Source: Candidatus Acetatifactor stercoripullorum
Lineage (GTDB): Bacteria > Bacillota > Clostridia > Lachnospirales > Lachnospiraceae
Direction of reading: 5' to 3'
Assembly: GCA_019114005.1 (NCBI GenBank)
Contig: DXGH01000035.1
Location: 1-48,699 of the forward strand
Length of the DNA stretch: 48,699 bases
Positions 40,986 through 48,699 of the stretch are shown piece after piece. The translations under genes and the position numbers were made by a program. Positions within the stretch are counted from its first letter, which is position 1, and each line of letters opens with the position of its first letter. A model generated the notes under the pieces. It did no database searches, was not told where the DNA came from, and saw only the letters and a program-made list of their open reading frames with translations.

Positions 40986-41825
40986 CTATATCACACATTC
41001 TATCACAATTCCCGCCAAAACGCCAATAGCATATAAAAGCCCGAGAATTTTCAAATTCTCCTTTTTGTCATGGTTGACCCGAAACAGTACCAAAAGCCCG
41101 GTTCCCGCTCCGGACAAGAGGCCCGCCATCATGGCTCCCGCGCTCATGGCGCCGCTTAGATAAAGCTGTGTGATGGCCACAGAGGCCGCGCAGTTGGGAA
41201 TCAAGCCCACAGCTCCCGCCAGCACAGGCCCCAGAATGGGACGGTTTAAAATCAGATTTGCCAGGGCGTCCTCTCCCACAAAATGAAGGATCAGATTCAG
41301 GGCAAAGGTAATCAGCAAAATAAAAAAGGTAATCTGCAGCGTATGGCTTACCGCCGAGCGAAGGATCCCCTTCTCGCAGTGACAGTGCTCATGCTCACAG
41401 ATTTCATGGATATGGTGGTGCTCCTCCCCCTTTTTCTGAGAAAGGAACAGGTCGATCAGAAATCCTGCTGCCGCACCGATTGCGATCTTTGCAAGCAAAA
41501 TGGTAAAAATGAGACTTAAAGGCTGTTTCTCCGAAATCAAAATAGGAAGCATTTCATCGGAGGTGGAAAGATAAATGGCCAAAAGAGTCCCCAGGGAGAT
41601 CACTCTTCCCGCGTAAAGTCCCGAGGCCGCTGCGGAAAAGCCGCATTGGGGCACCGCCCCCAGAAATCCTCCGATCAGGGGGCCGAATTTTCCGGCCTTT
41701 CCCACCAGCTTCTCGGTCTTTGCACCGGCTCTGTGCTCCAGGTATTCCATGACCAGGTAGGTTAAAAATAAAAACGGCACCAGCTTGAGGCTGTCCAACA
41801 CACTGTGCTCTATAATATGCAGCAT
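40986..41825 (-). CDS. ArsP_2-type putative heavy-metal/manganese permease
   Basis: A 279-aa membrane protein with about ten hydrophobic helices in two similar halves. The matching motifs GAVPQCGFSAAASGLYAG and GLIPNCAASVAITQLYLSGA each hold a Cys. The loop between halves is His/Cys-rich (HHHIHEICEHEHCHC), a likely metal-collecting segment. It matches the putative 10-TM heavy-metal exporter family (ArsP_2), often labelled a manganese transporter. ATG 41825 follows GGACGGAG. Coupling with a Fur-type gene supports a metal role; direction of transport is unproven. Confidence 0.85.
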   Translation of the reverse strand: MLHIIEHSVLDSLKLVPFLFLTYLVMEYLEHRAGAKTEKLVGKAGKFGPLIGGFLGAVPQCGFSAAASGLYAGRVISLGTLLAIYLSTSDEMLPILISEKQPLSLIFTILLAKIAIGAAAGFLIDLFLSQKKGEEHHHIHEICEHEHCHCEKGILRSAVSHTLQITFFILLITFALNLILHFVGEDALANLILNRPILGPVLAGAVGLIPNCAASVAITQLYLSGAMSAGAMMAGLLSGAGTGLLVLFRVNHDKKENLKILGLLYAIGVLAGIVIECVI

Positions 41826-41843
41826 AGCACTCCGTCCTTTCAT

Positions 41844-41902
41844 CTAAATGCAGTTGCAATTCATTCGCATTTAGACTATATCATAAACGGAGGGATTGTC
41901 AA
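41844..41902 (-). promoter_or_regulatory. Promoter with start-site palindrome for the permease-Fur operon
   Basis: On the minus strand TTGACA (41897-41902), 16 nt, TATAGT (41875-41880). Immediately downstream CTAAATGC (41844-41851) and GCATTTAG (41867-41874) form a perfect 8-bp inverted repeat around a 15-nt spacer, covering the expected start. Inside is a 7-1-7 near-palindrome TGCGAAT-G-AATTGCA, the size of Fur-family boxes. Binding here would block transcription. Confidence 0.75.
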
Positions 41903-41944
41903 GATTTTTTCTTCTACAGACATATCCGTGTTCCTGTGAATGTG

Positions 41945-43147
41945 TCAGCCTTCGTTTACCACCTGGAAAATGTAAAATTTCAAGTAATAGGACTGGTCCG
42001 CCGCCCACAGGATAGGGTGATCGCAGGCCTGTGTGCGGAATTCCACCTGGCGCAGCCTTTTTCTTGCGCCTGCTGCGGCCTCTTTAATGGTTTTGGCAAA
42101 CAGCTCCGGCTCCATAAAGTGAGAACAGGAGCAGGTCGCCAGAAAGCCGCCGTCCCGCACCAGCTTAAGCCCCCGGAGATTAATTTCACGATATCCCTTC
42201 ACCGCATTTTTGACGGAATTGCGGGATTTGGTAAAGGCGGGCGGGTCCAGGATTACCACGTCAAAGCGCTCTCCCTGTTCCTCCAGCTTGGGAAGCAGCT
42301 CAAACACGTCCGCGCAGACAAACTGCACCTTGTCCTCCAGATGGTTCAGCCTGGCATTTTCACGGGCCTGCTCCACCGCAAGAAGGGACGCATCTACTCC
42401 CAGCACGCTTTCCGCCCCCGCTATCCCGGCGTTTAAGGCGAAGGAACCCGTATGAGTAAAGCAGTCCAGCACCTTTTTCCCCCTGCTCAGACGCTGTATG
42501 GCCGCCCGGTTATTCTTCTGATCCAGGAAAAATCCGGTTTTTTGTCCTTCCTCTACGTCCACTATATATTTGACGCCGTTTTCACAGATTTCCACCTTGG
42601 TGTCAAAGGGCTCTCCTATAAAGCCTTTGTAACGCTCCATTCCCTCCTGAAGCCTCACCTTTGCGTCGCTGCGCTCATATACCCCACGGATACAAATGCC
42701 GTCCTCGGCCAATACTCTTTTGAGAGCCTCCACGATCACAGGCTTCCATCTGTCAATCCCCAGCGCCAGAGATTCCACCACCAGCACATCTGAAAACTTG
42801 TCCACCACAATCCCCGGCAGGAAATCCGCCTCTCCAAAGATCAGGCGGCAGCTTCCCGTATCGATGGTCTGCTTTCGGTACTCCCAGGCGTTTCGGACAC
42901 GCTTCTCCATAAAGGCTTCATCGATTACAGCCTCCTTCTTTCGGGATAACAGCCGGACTGCGATCTTTGATTTCGTGTTCAAAAATCCCCAGCCCAAAAA
43001 GAAGCCGTCAAAATCATGCACCGCCACAACGTCTCCATTTTCAAAGCTTCCCAGGATGGTATCGATCTCGTTATCGTACACCCACATTCCCCCGGCCTTC
43101 AGCGTGCGCCCCTGGCCCTTTTTCAAAGTCACTATGGTCTGATTCAT
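41945..43147 (-). CDS. Class I rRNA large-subunit methyltransferase (RlmI-like)
   Basis: A 400-aa protein with an N-terminal PUA domain (VTLKKGQGRTLKAGGMWVYDNEI) and a C-terminal Rossmann methyltransferase. Family marks are EEGQKTGFFLDQ, the SAM motif VLDCFTHTGSFAL and the catalytic loop ILDPPAF. RlmI makes m5C in 23S rRNA of Escherichia coli; the exact target here is not certain. ATG 43147 follows GGGGAG. It has its own promoter overlapping the divergent tRNA-Pro promoter. Confidence 0.92.
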   Translation of the reverse strand: MNQTIVTLKKGQGRTLKAGGMWVYDNEIDTILGSFENGDVVAVHDFDGFFLGWGFLNTKSKIAVRLLSRKKEAVIDEAFMEKRVRNAWEYRKQTIDTGSCRLIFGEADFLPGIVVDKFSDVLVVESLALGIDRWKPVIVEALKRVLAEDGICIRGVYERSDAKVRLQEGMERYKGFIGEPFDTKVEICENGVKYIVDVEEGQKTGFFLDQKNNRAAIQRLSRGKKVLDCFTHTGSFALNAGIAGAESVLGVDASLLAVEQARENARLNHLEDKVQFVCADVFELLPKLEEQGERFDVVILDPPAFTKSRNSVKNAVKGYREINLRGLKLVRDGGFLATCSCSHFMEPELFAKTIKEAAAGARKRLRQVEFRTQACDHPILWAADQSYYLKFYIFQVVNEG

Positions 43148-43196
43148 CCTTTTCTCCCCATTCGTATTTCTCTTTTTCATTTTTTCAAGCCCTTTT

Positions 43197-43246
43197 ATTA
43201 TATTATTCGTTTTTTACTTGACAATCAATGGCTTTTTATTTATTAT
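43197..43246. promoter_or_regulatory. Divergent promoters with overlapping -35 boxes
   Basis: Rightward for tRNA-Pro: TTGACA (43218-43223), 17 nt, TATTAT (43241-43246). Leftward for the methyltransferase gene: TTGTCA (43219-43224), 16 nt, TATAAT (43197-43202). The two -35 boxes share five base pairs, so polymerase can occupy only one side at a time. Confidence 0.78.
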
Positions 43247-43262
43247 TTTAATGTTGAAATAA

Positions 43263-43336
43263 CGATGCGTGGCTCAGCTTGGTAGAGCGCTGCGTTCGGG
43301 ACGCAGAGGTCGCAGGTTCAAATCCTGTCGCATCGA
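43263..43336 (+). tRNA. tRNA-Pro (anticodon CGG)
   Basis: 74 nt. The acceptor stem is CGATGCG/CGCATCG, the D arm GCTC/GAGC, and the anticodon stem CTGCG/CGCAG with loop TTCGGGA (CGG at 43297-43299). A T arm with TTCAAAT follows. The discriminator is A, and CCA is not encoded. It reads CCG codons. Confidence 0.95.
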
Positions 43337-43337
43337 C

Positions 43338-43373
43338 GAAAACCCTGACCGGAAAGGACAGGGTTTCTTTTTT
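43338..43373 (+). terminator. tRNA-Pro terminator
   Basis: AAACCCTG (43340-43347) pairs with CAGGGTTT (43359-43366), then C and six T. Confidence 0.9.
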
Positions 43374-43388
43374 ATTTCTCTTTTTCGT

Positions 43389-43417
43389 TTCCCATCCGAC
43401 CTGAAATATGCTATTAT
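43389..43417 (+). promoter_or_regulatory. Possible promoter of the LysR gene
   Basis: TTCCCA (43389-43394), 17 nt, TATTAT (43412-43417), about 30 nt before the ATG. The -35 match is partial. Confidence 0.45.
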
Positions 43418-43447
43418 GAGGAAAAGCCCTTCTCAGGAAAGGATGGT

Positions 43448-44347
43448 ATGTCAATGTATAATCCCCAGCTGGAAACTTTTCTTTGTGTGGCAGAATCCGG
43501 AAGCTTCAATAAGGCTGCGGAAAAGCTGTATATCTCCCCGCCCGCTGTCATCAAGCAGATCAACCTTTTGGAGGAAAGTCTGGATTTACAGCTTTTTGTC
43601 CGTACGCACAGAGGACTGATGCTGACGGAAGCCGGAAGGTCCCTTTTTCAGGATACAAAATACATCATTCAATACTGCAAGGATTCGGTGACCCGGGCAA
43701 AAAACGCCATGCAAAACAGCACAAATGTGATCCGTATCGGCACCTCGCCCATGACGCCAGCCCAGGTGCTGGTGGACCTTTGGCCCAAGCTGCAGGAGAA
43801 CTGTCCCAACACAAAATTTCAGCTTGTGCCCTTTGATAATACTCCGGAGAACGCCCGGGAAATTTTGGCCAACCTGGGACAGAATATTGACGTGGTGGCA
43901 GGCATCTTTGACGAAACCATGCTGAACCTCCGCCAGTGCGCCGGCCTTGAAATTTCACGGGAGCCCATCTGCTGCGCCGTTTCCGTCCATCACAGGCTTG
44001 CCCAGAAGGACACATTAACCGTAACGGACCTGTACGGGGAAAATCTGATGCTTATGCGCAGGGACTGGAGTCATTACGTGGATATGCTGCGGGATGATTT
44101 GTGGAAAAATCATCCGCAGATTCACATTGTAGATTTTGACTTTTATGATGTTGCAGCCTTCAACCAGTGTGAAAACAACAACTGCGTCTTGATGGCAGTA
44201 GAAAACTGGAGGTATGTGCACCCTCTGTTGAAAATCCTTCCGGTGGACTGGGGATATACCATTCCCTTTGGTCTGCTCCATTCTCCCAATCCCTCCCCGT
44301 CGGTGAAGCAGTTCCTCTGGGCAGTGGAGAAAACAGCAAAATTATAA
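43448..44347 (+). CDS. LysR-family transcriptional regulator
   Basis: A 299-aa regulator. The N-terminal winged helix is FLCVAESGSFNKAAEKLYIS followed by PAVIKQINLLEESL. A linker helix and a two-lobed effector domain (from about residue 90, VIRIGTSPMTP) complete the normal length. ATG 43448 is used; a second ATG two codons later fits the AGGAAAGG site equally well. It stands directly before the hydrolase, alcohol dehydrogenase and flavodoxin genes in the same direction, and a T-N11-A box follows it, so it probably controls those genes. Effector unknown. Confidence 0.92.
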   Translation: MSMYNPQLETFLCVAESGSFNKAAEKLYISPPAVIKQINLLEESLDLQLFVRTHRGLMLTEAGRSLFQDTKYIIQYCKDSVTRAKNAMQNSTNVIRIGTSPMTPAQVLVDLWPKLQENCPNTKFQLVPFDNTPENAREILANLGQNIDVVAGIFDETMLNLRQCAGLEISREPICCAVSVHHRLAQKDTLTVTDLYGENLMLMRRDWSHYVDMLRDDLWKNHPQIHIVDFDFYDVAAFNQCENNNCVLMAVENWRYVHPLLKILPVDWGYTIPFGLLHSPNPSPSVKQFLWAVEKTAKL

Positions 44348-44353
44348 ACGATT

Positions 44354-44426
44354 TTTACTATTAACTTTTAAGTAAATACTGATTAACCAATCGAGACTTC
44401 TGCGGAGGTCTCGATTTTTTTATAAT
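44354..44426 (+). promoter_or_regulatory. LysR-type box and -10 element before the hydrolase operon
   Basis: TTTACT (44354-44359), 11 nt, AGTAAA (44371-44376) is an exact T-N11-A inverted repeat. A TATAAT at 44421-44426 would start RNA near 44433, placing the box about 57-79 bp upstream, the usual activation position of LysR regulators. The -35 (TTCTGC) is poor and lies in the terminator stem of the LysR gene. Confidence 0.55.
44389..44422 (+). terminator. Terminator of the LysR gene
   Basis: AATCGAGACTTC pairs with GAGGTCTCGATT (12 bp, one G-T) around TGCG, followed by six T. It separates the LysR transcript from the hydrolase operon. Confidence 0.9.
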
Positions 44427-44454
44427 AAGATCAGAGAAAGGCGGGTGAAAAAAT

Positions 44455-45483
44455 ATGAGAAAAGAAGCTTCCTTTGCTCTTGGGCTTTGCCTTATGCTCT
44501 GCCTGTCCGGATGCGGTAGTGCAGAGCGGCAAAAGGATCAGGAGTCCACAAAGCCTGCAGAGGCTGCACAGTCCTCACAGGTCACGCAAGCCCCACAGGC
44601 CGCGCAGGTGGATGGCGCATCCTTTACAACAGATACCAAAATAGAGGACGTCATAAACGATCCTGCCTTCGAAGAATATGGGCGGCTGATTTTTCCAGTA
44701 AACAGCAGCTATTACAGCGGCAGCACACTGGGAGATCTGCGTCTTACCTGGTACAACAATATAGACCCAAGTGAAACGGTTGAAATCGTTAATTATTTGA
44801 AGGAGCATACGCTGGCAGGGGATACCGTGTTTTACGACATCTACACAGAGGAAGAAAAAGCGGCTGACCCCCAAAAGGAGGATACCGGGCTGTTTTTCTT
44901 CCGGGGTGAGCCTGGGGCAAAATTTGCCGTATGCAATGCCGGCGGCGGATTCGCCTATGTGGGAGCCATGCAGGACAGTTTTCCTCATGCCTTAGAGCTG
45001 TCCAAACAGGGCTACAATGCCTTCGCACTGATTTACCGTCCAGGGGCACAGACCGCCTGCGAGGATTTGGCCCGGGCCATCAGCTTTATTTTTGAAAACG
45101 CTAAAGAGCTTCAGATAGACACCGACTGTTACTCTCTTTGGGGCGGCTCTGCAGGCGCCAGGATGGCGGCCTGGCTGGGCTCCTATGGACCGGCTGCTTT
45201 CGGCGGAGAGGAGCTGCCCCAGCCTGGCGCGGTGATTATGCAGTACACGGGCCATTCTGATTATACGGAAAATGACCCTCCCACCTTTGCCTGTGTGGGT
45301 GAAAATGACGGCATTGCAAGCTGGCGCACCATGGAAAGACGCCTCCAGGCCTTAAGCAGCTTAGGCATCCCCACTGAGTTTCATCATTATCCGGGCTTAG
45401 GCCATGGTTTTGGTCTGGGCACAGGCACCGCAGCGGAGGGCTGGCTGGATGAGGCTGTGGCCTTTTGGGAAGCGCAAATGTAG
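44455..45483 (+). CDS. Lipoprotein alpha/beta hydrolase
   Basis: A 342-aa protein with a lipoprotein signal (LSGC, Cys20) and a Gln/Ala linker. The alpha/beta hydrolase domain has the oxyanion region NAGGGFAYVG, nucleophile Ser in WGGSAGAR, Asp in VGENDG and His in GLGHGFG. It belongs with carboxylesterase/BD-FAE-like enzymes acting outside the membrane. ATG 44455 follows AAAGGCGGG. It is first in a unit with Fe-alcohol dehydrogenase (30 bp on) and flavodoxin. The substrate is unknown. Confidence 0.87.
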   Translation: MRKEASFALGLCLMLCLSGCGSAERQKDQESTKPAEAAQSSQVTQAPQAAQVDGASFTTDTKIEDVINDPAFEEYGRLIFPVNSSYYSGSTLGDLRLTWYNNIDPSETVEIVNYLKEHTLAGDTVFYDIYTEEEKAADPQKEDTGLFFFRGEPGAKFAVCNAGGGFAYVGAMQDSFPHALELSKQGYNAFALIYRPGAQTACEDLARAISFIFENAKELQIDTDCYSLWGGSAGARMAAWLGSYGPAAFGGEELPQPGAVIMQYTGHSDYTENDPPTFACVGENDGIASWRTMERRLQALSSLGIPTEFHHYPGLGHGFGLGTGTAAEGWLDEAVAFWEAQM

Positions 45484-45513
45484 AAGCAAGATCAAGCAGA
45501 AAGGAATGATTTT

Positions 45514-46680
45514 ATGAATAACTTTATTTTTCAAAATTCCACGCAGGTCTATTTTGGAAAGGGCTGTGTGAAGGAATATCTGTCCTGTCTGACCAGGGAC
45601 GCCTCCACCCTGCTGCTGGCCTATGGCGGCGGCTCCATCAAGAAAAACGGCGTCTATGATGAGGTAGCAGGCATCTTAAAGGAAGCTGGAAAGACCATCG
45701 TGGAATTTTCTGGAATTATGGCAAACCCCACCTATGCCAAGGTTAAGGAGGGGGCAAGGCTTGCCCGGGAAAGCAATGTGGATATGATTCTGGGCATCGG
45801 AGGTGGTTCCGTTATGGACTGCTGTAAGGCGGTATCCCTTGCCGCCCGGTATGAGGGAGATATCTGGGATGACTTTTGGGCAAGGCCTGGCGTAATTGAG
45901 ACAGAGCCCCTAACCTTAGGCGTAATTGTCACTGTGGCCGGCACCGGCAGCGAGTGCAACGGCGGCGCCGTCATCACCAATGAGGAGAAAAAGGTCAAAA
46001 CCGGACGGGATTATCCGAAATTAAATCCCCGTTTTGCCCTGATGGACCCTTCCTATACCTACAGTGTGCCCCAAAGGCAGATGGTATCCGGCAGCTTTGA
46101 CATTTTGAGCCATATCATGGAGACCTATTTCAGCGAGCCCAATGAGGACAATGTCTCCGATGATATTATGGAGGCGCTGATGAGAAGCGTCATCCGCAAC
46201 CTGCGTTGCGCCATCCAAAATCCGGAGGATTATAACGCCCGCAGCAATCTGATGTGGGATTCCACCATGGCGGAAAACCGTATTATCAAGATGGGTAAAA
46301 AATGCGACTTCCAGTGCCACAACATGGAGCATCAGCTGGGAGCCTACACCGACTGTAACCACGGCTGCGGTCTGGCGGTTCTGCACCCTGTTTATTACCG
46401 GCATATTTACAGGGAAGGGCTTTCCAAGTTTGTCCGCTTTGCACAAAATGTCTGGGGCATTGCCCGGAACGGGAAAACTGACGAGGAGCTTGCCCTGGCC
46501 GGTATCGACGCCCTGGCTGATTTTATAAAAGAGATCGGCCTGCCTACCTCACTGCAGGAGCTTGGCGTTTCAGACCAGGCTATGCTGAAGGAGATTGCCG
46601 ATTCCTGCGCTATCTCGCCGGGCAGCTACAAAAAGATGACCCCGGAGGAGATTCTTGAAATATTGAATGAATGCTTTTAA
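45514..46680 (+). CDS. Iron-containing alcohol dehydrogenase (BDH/YqhD-like)
   Basis: A 388-aa group III dehydrogenase. The nucleotide-binding segment is GIGGGSVMDCCKAV. Metal ligands are in SGSFDILSHIME (Asp, His) and NMEHQLGAYTDCNHGCGLAV (two His). Family members reduce short aldehydes with NAD(P)H. AAAGGA lies upstream of ATG 45514. Its stop is directly followed by an ATG, but the flavodoxin gene starts at the next one. Confidence 0.94.
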   Translation: MNNFIFQNSTQVYFGKGCVKEYLSCLTRDASTLLLAYGGGSIKKNGVYDEVAGILKEAGKTIVEFSGIMANPTYAKVKEGARLARESNVDMILGIGGGSVMDCCKAVSLAARYEGDIWDDFWARPGVIETEPLTLGVIVTVAGTGSECNGGAVITNEEKKVKTGRDYPKLNPRFALMDPSYTYSVPQRQMVSGSFDILSHIMETYFSEPNEDNVSDDIMEALMRSVIRNLRCAIQNPEDYNARSNLMWDSTMAENRIIKMGKKCDFQCHNMEHQLGAYTDCNHGCGLAVLHPVYYRHIYREGLSKFVRFAQNVWGIARNGKTDEELALAGIDALADFIKEIGLPTSLQELGVSDQAMLKEIADSCAISPGSYKKMTPEEILEILNECF

Positions 46681-46698
46681 ATGAAAGGAGACTTTATT

Positions 46699-47451
46699 AT
46701 GAAAAAATTGACTGCATCTTTTATGGCCCTTGCACTGGCCTTTGGTCTCGCCGCCTGCGGCAGTACAGAGGCATCTGTTTCCTCCACTTCTCAGGAAACT
46801 GCATCTCCCTCCACTGAGGCGCAGGCTTCTGTGCCGGAATCCTCTGGAGTGGAATCTGCCGCAGAGGAATCCTCTCCGCAGGAAAGCACTGCCGCGTCTG
46901 AGGAGGCCAATGCTGCATCCGGGGAAAATGCCGCATCTGAGGAGACTTCCTCGGAAGATACTGCAGAAGCTGGAAAAACGCTGGTGGTATATTTTTCCGC
47001 TACCGGCAACACAGAACGGGTGGCGGAAGTGATTGCCGAAACCACCGGCGGAGAATTATTCCAGCTGGAGCCTGTTGAGCCTTATACTGATGAGGATTTG
47101 AATTATAACGATGAGAACAGTCGTGTGTCCCAGGAGTACGCCGATGAAAGCCTGCGAGATGTGGAGCTGGTGGCTGACACAGTAGATGATTGGCAGGATG
47201 TGGATACCGTCTATATCGGTTACCCTGTGTGGTGGGGGATCGCGGCATGGCCGGTGAACACCTTCGTGGAGGCCAATGATTTTACCGGAAAGACCGTCAT
47301 TCCCTTCTGTACATCGGCAAGCTCCGGCTTGGGCGAGAGCGGGGAACTTCTGGCGGAGCTGGCTGGTACCGGCGACTGGCAGGAAGGCATGCGATTCCGC
47401 TCCAGTGTTTCAGAGGAAGATGTGGCAGCCTGGGTGGAGAGCTTAGAGTAA
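46699..47451 (+). CDS. Membrane-anchored flavodoxin lipoprotein
   Basis: A 250-aa protein with lipobox LAAC (Cys20) and a Ser/Glu/Ala-rich spacer of about 70 residues. A flavodoxin domain follows, with the FMN phosphate loop FSATGNTERVAEV and the later GYPVWWGIAAWPVNTF loop. An extracytoplasmic flavodoxin implies an FMN electron carrier on the cell surface. ATG 46699 is chosen because AAAGGAG lies 8 nt before it. It ends the operon and is followed by a terminator. Confidence 0.9.
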   Translation: MKKLTASFMALALAFGLAACGSTEASVSSTSQETASPSTEAQASVPESSGVESAAEESSPQESTAASEEANAASGENAASEETSSEDTAEAGKTLVVYFSATGNTERVAEVIAETTGGELFQLEPVEPYTDEDLNYNDENSRVSQEYADESLRDVELVADTVDDWQDVDTVYIGYPVWWGIAAWPVNTFVEANDFTGKTVIPFCTSASSGLGESGELLAELAGTGDWQEGMRFRSSVSEEDVAAWVESLE

Positions 47452-47470
47452 AATTAAATATACAAACTAT

Positions 47471-47508
47471 AAAGGAGACATGGTTCAACAGTGGACCGTG
47501 TCTTTTTA
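47471..47508 (+). terminator. Terminator of the hydrolase-dehydrogenase-flavodoxin operon
   Basis: AGACATGGT (47476-47484) pairs with ACCGTGTCT (47495-47503) with one G-T, then a T-run. Confidence 0.85.
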
Positions 47509-47540
47509 ATTATTGGGTATATACGTTAGCGAATATCTGA

Positions 47541-47627
47541 TTGAAAATAAAAAGTCAGTTTGCTATACTTTAAGACAAGATTTTGGTATAGCAATAATAA
47601 ATTAGTTGGCATTTGAAACTATGCCAA
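47541..47627 (+). promoter_or_regulatory. Promoter with two inverted repeats before the AlbA-type gene
   Basis: TTGAAA (47541-47546), 17 nt, TATACT (47564-47569). A perfect 9-bp inverted repeat, TTGCTATAC (47560-47568) and GTATAGCAA (47586-47594), overlaps the -10 and start. A second, TTGGCAT/ATGCCAA (47606-47612 with 47621-47627), lies in the leader. The rest of 47628-47736 is AT-rich, with no other feature seen. Confidence 0.65.
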
Positions 47628-47736
47628 AAAACAGAAACTATTTCGTGAAAATATGCAGTAATCATATGTGGAAACAGCAATGAGAGCATAATATCATAAT
47701 ATAATGAGATTTCAAAGAAGAAGAGGGAGGATATCC

Positions 47737-48699
47737 ATGGCAGAAAACCAAAACATCGAATGGAAAGAATCCTGGCGTGATGAGTATTTGAAATGGATTT
47801 GTGGTTTTGCAAATGCTCAAGGAGGCAAGATATATATTGGAACCGATGACAATGGAAATGTCATTGGCGTACAGGACAGCAAAAGGCTGTTGGAAGATAT
47901 CCCCAATAAAGTGCGGGATATTCTTGGCATTATCGTGGATGTCAATCTTCTGACCCAAGATGGTAAAGATTACATTGAGATATGTGTGAATCCGAGCAGT
48001 TATCCCGTAAATTATAAGGGTGAGTACCATTATCGCAGTGGCAGTACAAAGCAGCTTCTCAGGGGAGCTGCTTTGACAGAGTTCTTATTGTCTAAAACCG
48101 GATATAAATGGGATGCCGTTCCGGTGGATGGTGTTACGGTTGACGATTTGGACAAAGAGAGTTTTGACATTTTCCGGCGTGAGGCTCTGCGAAGCGGCCG
48201 TATGACAGAAGAAGATCTGAATATGAGTAACGAGCAGCTTTTGGATAACCTCGGACTTCTTGAACATGGTAAGCTGAAACGAGCAGCAATTCTCTTGTTT
48301 CATCGAAATCCGGAAAAGTGGGTTACGGGTGCATATATCAAAATCGGATATTTTGGCGAGGGATCCGATCTGCGTTATCAGGATGAGATTCATGGCTCTC
48401 TGTTTATTCAGGCGGACAGAGTTATAGAACTGATATATCTGAAATATATGAAAGCAATGATATCTTACGATAATGTTACCAGAATTGAGACTTATCCTCT
48501 CCCTAAAGCAGCTGTCAGAGAGGCGGTATATAATGCGATTATCCAATTATGCAGCGCTGGTTCCAATACAAATCCGGATACATGAGGATGCGGTATATAT
48601 CAGTAATGACTGTGTTTTTCCGGTTGGATGGACCGTGGAAACATTGATGGAGCGTCATCGGTCACAGCCCTATAATCCCAATATTGCTAATGGATTTTT
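47737..48699 (+). pseudogene. AlbA/Schlafen-type ATP-binding regulator gene, frameshifted and cut by the window end
   Basis: The N-terminal AlbA_2 domain is clear (IEWKESWRDEYLKWICGFAN, then GGKIYIGTDDNGNVIG and YRSGSTKQL). The protein continues to AVREAVYNAII at 48543 and then runs out of frame to a stop at 48585. From 48545 a frame one base on restores family sequence (NYAALVPIQIRIHE, then SNDCVFPVGWTVETLM) to the window edge. A deletion of 2 or 5 nt near 48544 explains this. It is either a real inactivating change or a sequencing error. ATG 47737 has GGGAGG. Such proteins are often called transcriptional regulators or ATP-binding proteins of mobile regions. Confidence 0.82.

Overview
The window looks like chromosomal DNA of a motile, probably spore-forming Gram-positive anaerobe of the Clostridia, most likely family Lachnospiraceae. 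The grounds are a Tad-type secretion/pilus operon with a TadZ-like protein, a flagellin cotranscribed with a large DUF6240-type protein, BofA and DUF2508 (YaaL) genes, MBOAT/DHHW/DUF4358 genes in a row, strong AGGAGG ribosome sites and tRNA genes without encoded CCA. The genus cannot be fixed from sequence alone.

Layout. 1-3982 (minus): Tad operon (tadV, tadZ, tadA, tadB, start of tadC) behind a clear sigma-A promoter. 4019-9247: bofA, DUF2508, fliS, flagellin and the DUF6240-type gene. 9291-15886: glgB with a TPR/degenerate AAA+ protein, rsmA (ksgA) behind an unusual leader of competing hairpins, and a HAD phosphatase. 15879-19112: DHHW, MBOAT and DUF4358, an exported acylation set. 19184-21518: DUF2975, XRE regulator and DUF4173-like membrane protein behind one promoter with 21-bp phased repeats. 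21627-26054: TatD, MATE exporter, thioesterase and GH35 beta-galactosidase. 26174-27868: a chemoreceptor.

28089-37792 is a carbohydrate-use locus. A membrane-anchored AraC regulator, two sugar ABC permeases and a solute-binding lipoprotein run leftward. A SASA-type esterase, a GH28 and a GH2 with the beta-glucuronidase NxKG motif run rightward. The content suggests use of acetylated, uronate-rich plant glycan (pectin-like). A methyltransferase and a Gfo/Idh/MocA oxidoreductase follow.

39741-40397 is the most unusual part. A 538-bp insertion in tRNA-Lys(CTT) is flanked by perfect 89-bp direct repeats that each carry the 3' half of the tRNA. The only gene system seen inside is a type I toxin-antitoxin pair: a 45-aa membrane toxin with its own promoter and a Shine-Dalgarno-masking leader, and a convergent antisense RNA with its own promoter, sharing a bidirectional terminator. 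No integrase is present. It looks like a minimal or decayed tRNA-integrated element reduced to its addiction module.

40494-43336: a Fur-family repressor and metal permease with a palindrome on the promoter start, an RlmI-type rRNA methyltransferase, and tRNA-Pro(CGG), the last two fired from divergent promoters with overlapping -35 boxes. 43448-47451: LysR regulator, then lipoprotein hydrolase, Fe-alcohol dehydrogenase and lipoprotein flavodoxin. 47541-48699: an AT-rich segment with inverted repeats on the promoter and an AlbA/Schlafen-type gene broken by a frameshift and cut by the window end.
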